This document shows positions 26,699 to 33,341 of a stretch of 64,000 nucleotides of DNA, piece by piece. The translations under genes and the position numbers were made by a program. The DNA is from Pediococcus cellicola (GTDB lineage Bacteria; Bacillota; Bacilli; Lactobacillales; Lactobacillaceae), in the NCBI RefSeq assembly GCF_001438655.1, contig NZ_JQBR01000007.1:20787-84786 (forward strand), in the 5' to 3' direction. The notes under the pieces were generated by a model, which was not told where the DNA came from, made no database searches, and saw only the letters and a program-made list of their open reading frames with translations. Within the stretch, counting starts at the first letter, position 1. Each line of letters opens with the position of its first letter.

Positions 26699-26884
26699 TG
26701 TAATAGTTTTATGACGAAAAATACCATGTTGGTAACCGAGCCCCACATTCCTGACAATCGATTTAAAAATAAAAAATAAGAGCATGACACAAAAACAACC
26801 TTGAAAGTGAAGTAAACTTTGCTTAGGTTTACATGGTCAGGATGACTTATGTAGTTTCTCAGTTACTAAATAAAAATGTTTAAT

Positions 26885-26991
26885 TCAAGTTTTCATTTGC
26901 ATCATCTCCTTAATATTTTAGTTGATTACTATATTGGTTAGTATAAGACACTTGTCACTTTTTTTGCAAGCGTTTTCTGTATGCGCTTTCA
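26885..26991 (-). promoter_or_regulatory. EIIC promoter region: tandem cre-like sites and minimal leader ORF
   Basis: Two cre-like sites share one base: TGCAAGCGTTTTCT (26965-26978) and TGTATGCGCTTTCA (26978-26991). On the minus strand TTGCAA within the first, 18 nt, then TATACT form a plausible promoter. Downstream an excellent Shine-Dalgarno AAGGAG (26906-26911) precedes ATG 26896, but the frame is only Met-Lys-Thr-stop. This is either a minimal leader ORF or the start of a decayed gene. Confidence 0.45.
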
Positions 26992-27284
26992 AAATTGTTT
27001 GATATAGGAACGACAAAATGCCGTTGTAATGCGATTTCGACTTGAAATTGAATAAAATTGCTTTTCAAGCAAAGGGGGACAAATTTTTCCTTTAAGTGTA
27101 AAAATTTATATTGCTTTAATTGGTCTAGATCTTTTTTGTCGAAATAATCTTGTGGTTTTAAAATCATTTAATGTGAAAAGAATTTTTTCTGTACCGTCTG
27201 TTTTACATTGTGGCTTGATTCTGATTTAGGACTAGTATTTAAAAATAAGGACGTCAGTTACTCGGATAAAATAGTCAGAAACTT
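26992..27284. other. Gap with no convincing gene
   Basis: A leftward 70-codon frame (27167 to 26955) is open but lacks a ribosome site, and its 3' end is simply the cre sequences. I see no RNA gene or conserved motif here. Confidence 0.4.
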
Positions 27285-27332
27285 AAAAAGCACTTATAGA
27301 AGTTCAAATGGACTTTCATAAGTGCTTTTTTT
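27285..27332. terminator. Bidirectional terminator by the second HAD gene
   Basis: AAAAAGCACTTAT with AAGT pairs with ACTT and ATAAGTGCTTTTTTT. Confidence 0.88.
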
Positions 27333-27360
27333 AAAATGTAGGTAAATTAAGAGAAGATTC

Positions 27361-28164
27361 TTAAACTTCAGAAGCAATATGTTGCAAAATACCATTAGCC
27401 ACACCATCTTGGCGATTGCTAGTGGAAATGAATTTGGCGTAGTTTTTGACCTTTTGGCTGGCATTCGCGACGGCGATTGGTAAACCAACTTTTTGAAACA
27501 TTGGAATGTCATTTTCACCGTCGCCAAAAGCAGCAAGCTGATCCGTTTTTAAATGTTCAACGGTCTGAATATGACTGATGGCATTCGCCTTGGTGGCGTG
27601 AATATCTGTGATTTCGATGTAAGCATCTCCTGATGTCATCACGTTCACGTCAGGCAAGCTAAGTTGTTTGAGGTAGGTTTCAAGTTGTTGAAACAGGGCT
27701 GGATTAAAACTGATCAACATAAATTTATAAACGGCATCTGTTAAGTGCTCAGGCAGAGGACGAATAACTGGTTTTTCGTGGGTGATAGATGTTTCGAAGT
27801 CTGTTTCTGGACAGTTTTTATTCGTGTACCAGGCCAGTTCTGAGTACCAGTTCAAGGAAGCCTGCGCAAATTTCTGTGACACAATGGTCATGATTTTTTT
27901 GACGATTTGGGGCTCGATGGCCTTGGTGTAGAGACGTTGATTATTTTTTTCAGTTGGCTTGAAAATTAAGCCACCATTAAAAGCTACTTGCGTGGTGTGC
28001 AGCTGAAGATCGTGGATGGCAAAGGCCATTTCAAAAGGGGCACGTGCAGAGACTAGTGAAACCGGAATGGGACTGTTGCGAATCACGTTAATATTTTTAG
28101 GACTAATAGAGCCATCCGGACTCAGCAGAGTGTTGTCCATATCTAGAAAAATGTGTTGTATCAT
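27361..28164 (-). CDS. Cof-type HAD-IIB phosphatase
   Basis: A 267-residue HAD hydrolase: LDMDNTLLSPDG (nucleophile), VSLVSARAPFEM (motif II), EITDIHATKANAI (motif III lysine) and FGDGENDIPMF (motif IV), with a IIB cap between. Metabolite phosphatase of unknown specificity, distinct in sequence from the HAD gene at 6.9 kb. Divergent from the aldehyde dehydrogenase. GAGG lies just before the ATG. Confidence 0.9.
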   Translation of the reverse strand: MIQHIFLDMDNTLLSPDGSISPKNINVIRNSPIPVSLVSARAPFEMAFAIHDLQLHTTQVAFNGGLIFKPTEKNNQRLYTKAIEPQIVKKIMTIVSQKFAQASLNWYSELAWYTNKNCPETDFETSITHEKPVIRPLPEHLTDAVYKFMLISFNPALFQQLETYLKQLSLPDVNVMTSGDAYIEITDIHATKANAISHIQTVEHLKTDQLAAFGDGENDIPMFQKVGLPIAVANASQKVKNYAKFISTSNRQDGVANGILQHIASEV

Positions 28165-28323
28165 GATGAAACCTCATTTCTGACCATATTCAATAAAATA
28201 GGTGGCGCTTTCATAATTTTAGTGTAGCATGAAAGTTATTCTATAGAATGACTTTTTTTAAGAATCTCACGCAAATAGGCAAATGGTTCGCATTCTGAAT
28301 TTGAGGCTCGTTATAATAAAGGT

Positions 28324-28337
28324 TGTAAACGCTGACA
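28324..28337 (+). promoter_or_regulatory. Perfect cre site before the aldehyde dehydrogenase gene
   Basis: TGTAAACGCTGACA fits every position of the cre consensus TGWAANCGNTNWCA. It lies 7 nt downstream of a TATAAT -10 (28312-28317), where CcpA would block transcription initiation or early elongation. Confidence 0.75.
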
Positions 28338-28363
28338 ACTCAACCAAAAGTGAGGAGATTAAT

Positions 28364-29737
28364 ATGGCCTACAAATCAGTTAATCCTTATAATAACGAAA
28401 TGTTCAATGAATACGAAAATGCAACTCCTAAAGAAATTGAAGCCGCACTACAGCAGGCAAGCGATTTGGCGCGCCGTTGGGAAGACGATGATTTAACGCA
28501 AAGAAGCCAAATGCTGCACAAAATTGCGAATCAGTTACGAAGTCAAAAAATGGCTATGGCCGAAATCATGACCCGCGAAATGGGAAAATTGATTGGTGAG
28601 TCTGAAGAAGAAGTGATGCTTTGTGCAAACATTGCCGATTACTTTGCAGATCACGCCGAAAAATTTTTGCAGCCTACCAAGCTTGAAACTACTGATGCTG
28701 AAGCCATAGTGTTAAAACAGCCTTTGGGTCCTATCATGGCCTGTGAGCCTTGGAATTACCCCCTATATCAGGTGATGCGAATTTTTGCGCCTAACTTTAT
28801 GGTGGGTAATCCTGTTATTTTAAAACACGCTTCGATTGTGCCGGGATCGGCTCGAAAAATTGCCCAAATATTTGAAGATGCAGGTGCTCCGGAGGGCAGT
28901 TTATTGAACCTTTTCTTGGATTATGATCAAATCGCGGAGATAATTGCTGACTCCAGGGTGACGGCCGTGGCACTGACTGGATCTGACCGAGGTGGGAAAG
29001 AAGTAGCTAAAGTGGCTGGCGCACATTTAAAAAAATCGACCTTAGAATTGGGCGGTAACGATGCTTTTATTGTGTTAGATGATGTGGATAAAGAATTATT
29101 GTACCAAGTGGCACCAGGCGCGCGATTATCTAATTCTGGGCAGGCCTGTACAGCTTCAAAACGGTTCATTGTTCCGGATACGCTTTACGATGAGTTTTTA
29201 GAACAGATGATCAGCGCGTTTGAAGCAGTCAAAATGGGCGATCCGATGCAGGCAGAGACGACTTTGGCACCACTATCTTCAAAAAAAGCTAAAGAAAAAC
29301 TACAAAAACAAGTTGATGAAGCCGTCGCGTCGGGGGCAACTGTGGCTTATGGAAATCAGCCAGTTGACTTACCAGGACAATTCTTTATGCCAACCATTTT
29401 GACGAATGTGACACCAGAAAATCCTGTGTTTGATCAAGAGTTGTTTGGACCAGTTGCGCAAATCTATCGGGTGCATTCGGAAGAAGAAGCCATTGAATTG
29501 GCTAATCATTCTCAATATGGGTTGGGTAGCGTGGTAATGTCCGGAGACCCTCACCATGCACAAAAAGTAGCCCGACAGATTAAAGCTGGAATGACATTTA
29601 TTAATCATGAATGGACCAGTTTACCAGAATTGCCTTTTGGGGGGATTAAAAATTCTGGCTATGGACGTGAACTAAGTAAGTTAGGAATGTTGGCATTTGT
29701 CAATGAACATTTAATTTACACAGCAGAGACCAATTAA
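28364..29737 (+). CDS. NAD(P)-dependent aldehyde dehydrogenase, succinate-semialdehyde dehydrogenase-like
   Basis: A 457-residue ALDH with substrate-binding GPIMACEPWNYPLYQ (catalytic Asn), cofactor-binding VAVALTGSDRGGKEVA, catalytic Glu in STLELGGNDAF and catalytic Cys in NSGQACTASKRF. It resembles GabD-type enzymes oxidising short semialdehydes; the real substrate is uncertain. ATG 28364 follows GAGGAG; an earlier in-frame ATG would translate through the promoter and cre. The cre predicts repression on preferred sugars. Confidence 0.92.
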   Translation: MAYKSVNPYNNEMFNEYENATPKEIEAALQQASDLARRWEDDDLTQRSQMLHKIANQLRSQKMAMAEIMTREMGKLIGESEEEVMLCANIADYFADHAEKFLQPTKLETTDAEAIVLKQPLGPIMACEPWNYPLYQVMRIFAPNFMVGNPVILKHASIVPGSARKIAQIFEDAGAPEGSLLNLFLDYDQIAEIIADSRVTAVALTGSDRGGKEVAKVAGAHLKKSTLELGGNDAFIVLDDVDKELLYQVAPGARLSNSGQACTASKRFIVPDTLYDEFLEQMISAFEAVKMGDPMQAETTLAPLSSKKAKEKLQKQVDEAVASGATVAYGNQPVDLPGQFFMPTILTNVTPENPVFDQELFGPVAQIYRVHSEEEAIELANHSQYGLGSVVMSGDPHHAQKVARQIKAGMTFINHEWTSLPELPFGGIKNSGYGRELSKLGMLAFVNEHLIYTAETN

Positions 29738-29760
29738 TTAATGAAGTGAGATGCAGAACA

Positions 29761-30132
29761 GTGACAAAAGAAAACATTATTCGTGCGTATTTTAAGATGT
29801 GGCTCACAAAGGATTTCTCTAAAATACCCACATTGTTTGCGCCTGAGATCATTTATACAGAATGTTATGGCCCGCAATATGTAGGAATTACCGAAATGTT
29901 GGCCTGGATTCAGCATAAATCAGCAGAACAAACGGTTTTGGAGTGGCGCATTGGAGATATACTGAGCGTCGACAATCAAACGGTGGTAACGTGGTTTTTC
30001 AAAGCTCGTGAAGCCACTACCTATTCGTTTGATGGGGTTTCTATCATGACGTTTAATGCGGATAATCAGATTTGTCAGGTGAGTGAATATCAATCCAAAG
30101 CGAGTCATTCACGGCCGTACAAAGAGGTCTAA
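29761..30132 (+). CDS. SnoaL/NTF2-like protein
   Basis: A 123-residue protein with an NTF2-like alpha+beta barrel pattern (ENIIRAYFKMWLTKDFSKIP, YTECYGPQYVGITEMLAWI, VVTWFFKAREATTYSFDGVS). Such domains bind small molecules or act as isomerases/dehydratases; no specific role can be given. GTG 29761 is preferred, with GTG 29746 possible. It begins 23 nt after the ALDH stop and is probably co-transcribed. Confidence 0.8.
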   Translation: MTKENIIRAYFKMWLTKDFSKIPTLFAPEIIYTECYGPQYVGITEMLAWIQHKSAEQTVLEWRIGDILSVDNQTVVTWFFKAREATTYSFDGVSIMTFNADNQICQVSEYQSKASHSRPYKEV

Positions 30133-30229
30133 AGGAAGAACTTTGTTGACAGGGTCCGTACTGTCTGTATACACTTAGAAGGAAAGAAAACTGACTAAAT
30201 ATCGTAGAAAGATAATAAGAGGCGAAACC

Positions 30230-31150
30230 ATGGCAAATAATGTAACGGTCGTTGGTAGCTTGAATATGGATGTTCATATCCCAGTAGCACATATTCCCTT
30301 ACAAGGAGAAACCTTAAGTTTATTAAAACCTAGTAGCCACGCAGCTGGTGGCAAAGGAGCCAATCAAGCGGTAGCGGCCCAACGTCTGGGTGCTAATGTC
30401 CATTTCATTGGTTCCGTTGGACAGGATGATGCTGGTGCGGTGCTGCGGCTTAAATGCCAAAATGAAGGTATTGACACAAGCGCCATTCGAGTTTTGCAAA
30501 ATGCCAATACTGGGCAAGCGTTTATTATGCTGGAACCAGATGGGCACAATACCATTATGGTGGAAGGCGGTGCCAACAAATTAGGTTCGGTAGACGCGGT
30601 GAAAGCCGATAAAGTTAGTATTCAGCAGTCTCAAATTACGATTGCACAATTGGAAACTAACTTGGAAACTGTTGTAGAAGCTTTTCGACTGGCCAAACAG
30701 GCTGATGCATTGACCATTTTGAATCCGGCTCCTGCGTTGCCTGAATTACCTGCAGAATTGATTCGGTTGACGGATGTGATTACACCTAACGAAACTGAGG
30801 CAGCAACCTTGACTGGTTTGAAAGTGGAAACGGCTGAAGATTGTCAGAAGGCAGCAAAAAAATTTCACGAAATGGGTATTAAAAACGTGGTAATTACTTT
30901 GGGATCTCGCGGAGTCTTTTATGATGTGAAAGGTAAGTCCAATTTGGTGCCAGCACATAAGGTGGAGCCGGTAGACACGACAGCTGCTGGAGACACATTT
31001 ATCGGTGCGATTGCAGCTAAGGTGGTTCCAGATTTAAGTAATATTGAAGAAACGATTGCTTTTGCGAACTTAGCGTCATCGTTGACGGTACAAAAAGAAG
31101 GCGCAATGGATTCAATTCCGAAGTTAGAAGAAGTAAATGACGCTAGATAA
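30230..31150 (+). CDS. rbsK: PfkB-family ribokinase
   Basis: A 306-residue carbohydrate kinase: [17 protein letters not shown] and [18 protein letters not shown] (PfkB signature 1), [17 protein letters not shown], and [17 protein letters not shown] (signature 2 with the catalytic Asp and anion hole). The pattern is that of ribokinase, which phosphorylates ribose entering the pentose phosphate route. No ribose transporter or RbsD is adjacent, so another sugar or nucleoside is possible. GAGG precedes the start. Confidence 0.88.
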   Translation: MANNVTVVGSLNMDVHIPVAHIPLQGETLSLLKPSSHAAGGKGANQAVAAQRLGANVHFIGSVGQDDAGAVLRLKCQNEGIDTSAIRVLQNANTGQAFIMLEPDGHNTIMVEGGANKLGSVDAVKADKVSIQQSQITIAQLETNLETVVEAFRLAKQADALTILNPAPALPELPAELIRLTDVITPNETEAATLTGLKVETAEDCQKAAKKFHEMGIKNVVITLGSRGVFYDVKGKSNLVPAHKVEPVDTTAAGDTFIGAIAAKVVPDLSNIEETIAFANLASSLTVQKEGAMDSIPKLEEVNDAR

Positions 31151-31192
31151 GGGTATTTAGACGAGCTTAAATGCCGTTATAGAAAGGAATCA

Positions 31193-31312
31193 ATGAAGTT
31201 AAAAAAGTGTAAACATTTCAAAGTGGCACTCACAAAAAAGCAGTTTAGTTGGCTAGAATTGTTTGTGTGGATTGGTTTGATTCTCTCTTTGCGTTGGTTA
31301 GCCAAAGACTAA
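31193..31312 (+). CDS. 39-residue single-pass small membrane protein
   Basis: ATG 31193 follows AAAGGA by 5 nt. The peptide starts MKLKKCKHFKVALTKKQFSW, then a hydrophobic helix (LELFVWIGLILSLRWLA) and a KD end: basic inside, one membrane span. No family recognised. It lies 42 nt after rbsK. Confidence 0.5.
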   Translation: MKLKKCKHFKVALTKKQFSWLELFVWIGLILSLRWLAKD

Positions 31313-31384
31313 CTCATAAGGGGAGTGGAAAAAGGTGCTCTGACTGCGAGCATACGCCGTCGTTCAGACGATTAAAAGCGTTAA

Positions 31385-31480
31385 AGTAATAAGTTGCTAT
31401 GGCAACCTAGGCAACCGAATGAGTCATTCTTTGAATCGTTTGGTTTTCGTAGCTAAGCGGAAAAGTTAGCTTTTTTCAAT
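31385..31480. repeat. Dispersed hairpin repeat copy
   Basis: Carries an inner hairpin (AACCGAATGA ... ATTC / GAATCGTTTGGTT, 31416-31444), the box CGTAGCTAAGCGGAAAAGTTAGC and a T-run, the same arrangement as at 890-1316. The rest of 31313-31552 is non-coding as far as I can see. Confidence 0.55.
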
Positions 31481-31523
31481 TTCGACTATTCAATTTTGGA
31501 CTATTAAACTTTAAAGACAGGAA

Positions 31524-31551
31524 AAGGCTGGGAGTTTCTCCCGGTCTTTTT
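31524..31551. terminator. Terminator between the repeat and the GNAT gene
   Basis: GGCTGGGA pairs with TCCCGGTC, then TTTTT. Works rightward; leftward it has a CCTTTTCC run after the GNAT gene. Confidence 0.75.
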
Positions 31552-31552
31552 G

Positions 31553-32014
31553 TTAGGGCGTATAAGTCATGCTAATAAATGTCACAGGGATGCCAAAGGG
31601 CTGGGCATCACGTTCACTTGTTTTTTTAAAACCTAATTTTGTGTATAGCTGAATGGCGCGATGATTAAAGCTGGCGACCTCAAGCGTGACTTTGCTGAAA
31701 TAGTGATAATGTTGCTGACCAAAAGCAAGGCACTGTTTGACAAAGGGGACACCATAACCTTTTCCGGTGTCTTCCGGTCGTATGCCTAAACCGATCTCCA
31801 TGACACCATTGTGAAATTGGTATTCGTAAATTCCAAAAAGCTTGTCATTTTCGTCTAGTACCGAAAAGTAATCGCTGGTCCCGTTAAAAATTTCATTTAA
31901 CAGGTCTGAACGATTAATTGAGGATGGAAAATTGTAAAAAGTATAGGGCTCGGTATATTTCCAATCAAGATAGGTATTGGCTTGAGAAGCCGTCATGTTC
32001 ACAATTTTGGTCAT
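31553..32014 (-). CDS. GNAT-family N-acetyltransferase (RimJ/RimL-like)
   Basis: A 153-residue acetyltransferase with the acetyl-CoA loop in LGIRPEDTGKGYGVPFVKQCL and the C-terminal VASFNHRAIQLYTKLGFKKT, characteristic of the RimJ/RimL-type GNATs. Target unknown. AAAGGAAG precedes the ATG. Confidence 0.88.
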   Translation of the reverse strand: MTKIVNMTASQANTYLDWKYTEPYTFYNFPSSINRSDLLNEIFNGTSDYFSVLDENDKLFGIYEYQFHNGVMEIGLGIRPEDTGKGYGVPFVKQCLAFGQQHYHYFSKVTLEVASFNHRAIQLYTKLGFKKTSERDAQPFGIPVTFISMTYTP

Positions 32015-32077
32015 GGAGACACTTCCTTTCTTACAGCTCCATCATACACTAAAATGGGTAACTTTATTAGGTGATTT

Positions 32078-32239
32078 TTAACTTCTATTTTTGCCAATAA
32101 TTAGGGTCAGACCAATTAGCACGGCACCTAAAATTAGGCAGAGTGTATTAATTAGTGTGAGTGGGAATGGCTTTATAATGCCAATCACAAGAATGAGAAC
32201 GGCAATGGCAAGCAACCGTTGATAAAATTTATTTGACAT
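32078..32239 (-). CDS. 53-residue hydrophobic small membrane protein
   Basis: ATG 32239 follows AAGGAAG. The peptide is MSNKFYQRLLAIAVLILVIG, then IIKPFPLTLINT, a second helix (LCLILGAVLIGLTLII) and GKNRS: two membrane segments with positive ends. No family recognised. It points away from the crRNA-like unit at 32356-32467 and has the best guide match (32330-32339) in its upstream region. Confidence 0.55.
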   Translation of the reverse strand: MSNKFYQRLLAIAVLILVIGIIKPFPLTLINTLCLILGAVLIGLTLIIGKNRS

Positions 32240-32355
32240 GAGTGGCTTCCTTAAAAAGTATTGTATGCTATTTTATATTCAACCATGTTTATTGAACTAA
32301 CGCAATGGTATAGAGCAGATAGATAAAACTGACGATGATGTGCTATGATAAAAAC

Positions 32356-32467
32356 ATCATAGTGAGTCTATGCGAATTGAAAAATCGTCATTATTTTTAT
32401 AGATGTTAATGGCTACTAGTGTAGCTAAATTTGAAGTAGTCCCCCGTTCTGGGGATTACTTTTTTGA
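32356..32467 (+). ncRNA. Predicted crRNA-like RNA (mini-CRISPR: degenerate repeat, spacer-like segment, degenerate repeat) upstream of cas5
   Basis: An extended -10 (TGCTATGAT, 32341-32349) would start an RNA near 32356. Repeat-like unit 1: stem CATAG (32358-32362), 5-nt loop, stem CTATG (32368-32372), then the 11-nt tail CGAATTGAAAA (32373-32383). The true repeat has a CACATCC/GGATGTG stem, a 5-nt loop and the 11-nt tail TGAATTGAAAT. A guide-like segment follows (32384 to about 32409, starting ATCGTCATTA). Repeat-like unit 2: stem GCTAC/GTAGC (32412-32425), then TAAATTTGAAGT. A terminator (GTAGTCCCC / GGGGATTAC, T-run) ends the unit at about 32467. No ORF. The structure is seen directly; the regulatory role is inferred from CreA/CreR-type RNAs of other type I systems. 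Confidence 0.6.
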
Positions 32468-32509
32468 CGATTTTTTTCATCGTTCATAGTAATTATCTTT
32501 TGCAAACGA

Positions 32510-32569
32510 TTGATTTTTAAAAACGATGGTGTATAATACGAGATATAGTGTAACAGGAAAGCGCTATCA
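32510..32569 (+). promoter_or_regulatory. cas5-8c-7-3 promoter with guide-complementary core and cre-like site
   Basis: TTGATT (32510-32515), 16 nt, TATAAT (32532-32537). The spacer holds TAAAAACGATGGT (32518-32530), whose complement ATCGTTTTTA resembles the crRNA-like guide start. GGAAAGCGCTATCA (32556-32569) matches the cre consensus at 13 of 14 positions and lies in the 5' leader, about 40 nt before ATG 32610. Confidence 0.6.
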
Positions 32570-32609
32570 TACTTTTACACTAATTCTATAACGAAATGGA
32601 GGAAAAAAC

Positions 32610-33341
32610 ATGCCGGATAACTTTTTGGAATATGAAATGTGGGGGAAGAATGCTTTATACACGGAACCGCTTAGCCGTGGGTCTGAAAAAATGTCTTTTC
32701 CGATCCCAACATATCAGTCTTTGATCGGGACCTCTGAAAGTATATACTGGAAACCAACTTTTAGGTATATTATTGATGATTTGCGTGTTATAAATCCTAT
32801 TAAAGTTGAGTCGAAATCGATGCGACCACTAGATAAAAGACTCGCGTTAAATCATAATACGTTAGCATTTTACACATATCTATCGAATGTCAGATATCAA
32901 GTGAGATGCCATATTGAATGGAATCTGCAAAGAGAAGACTTAGCTGCTGACCGAAATATGAAGAAGCACACTGCAATTTTTAAACGAGCATTGAAGGCTG
33001 GAGGCCGTAGAGATCTGTTTCTTGGCACGCGTGAGTGCCAAGGATACGTAAAGCCACAAGCTTTTGGTTCTGGTGATGGGTATTATGACAATGTGACGTC
33101 TCAATATTTTGGATTAATGTTTCATGGTTATAACTATCCCTCTGATACCGGTAATTCAATGCTTTCTGTGCGAATGGATGCACCGATAATGAAAAATGGT
33201 GTTGTGCATTTCAAGAGACCAGAAGAATGTAAAATTGTCCAACCAATACGAAAAATTAAAGATGTTGGTGGTCACAATCAAAAATTATTTGAATCGGTAG
33301 ATGACCTTTATCAACAAATGATTAGAGGTGATGATAAATGA
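32610..33341 (+). CDS. cas5c: Type I-C Cas5 (Cas5d) pre-crRNA endonuclease
   Basis: A 243-residue RAMP protein. In type I-C, which lacks Cas6, Cas5 cuts the pre-crRNA at the hairpin base and stays on the 5' tag. Tyr46 (SIYWKP), Lys119 and His120 (NMKKHTAI) correspond to the catalytic Tyr/Lys/His triad described for Bacillus halodurans Cas5d, so cleavage activity is expected. GGAGG precedes ATG 32610. It is the first gene of the effector operon and overlaps cas8c by 4 nt. Confidence 0.96.
   Translation: MPDNFLEYEMWGKNALYTEPLSRGSEKMSFPIPTYQSLIGTSESIYWKPTFRYIIDDLRVINPIKVESKSMRPLDKRLALNHNTLAFYTYLSNVRYQVRCHIEWNLQREDLAADRNMKKHTAIFKRALKAGGRRDLFLGTRECQGYVKPQAFGSGDGYYDNVTSQYFGLMFHGYNYPSDTGNSMLSVRMDAPIMKNGVVHFKRPEECKIVQPIRKIKDVGGHNQKLFESVDDLYQQMIRGDDK

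Noticed and set aside
26955..27167. 70-codon leftward ORF
   Set aside because: No ribosome site, no recognisable family, and its end is made of the cre-like sites of the EIIC promoter.
32464..32478. Perfect complement of the guide start including the repeat tail (AAAAATCGTCA) as a Cascade target
   Set aside because: The flanking PAM would be AAA and the complement extends into the repeat tail, which type I systems treat as self; the NYC-flanked sites are better candidates.
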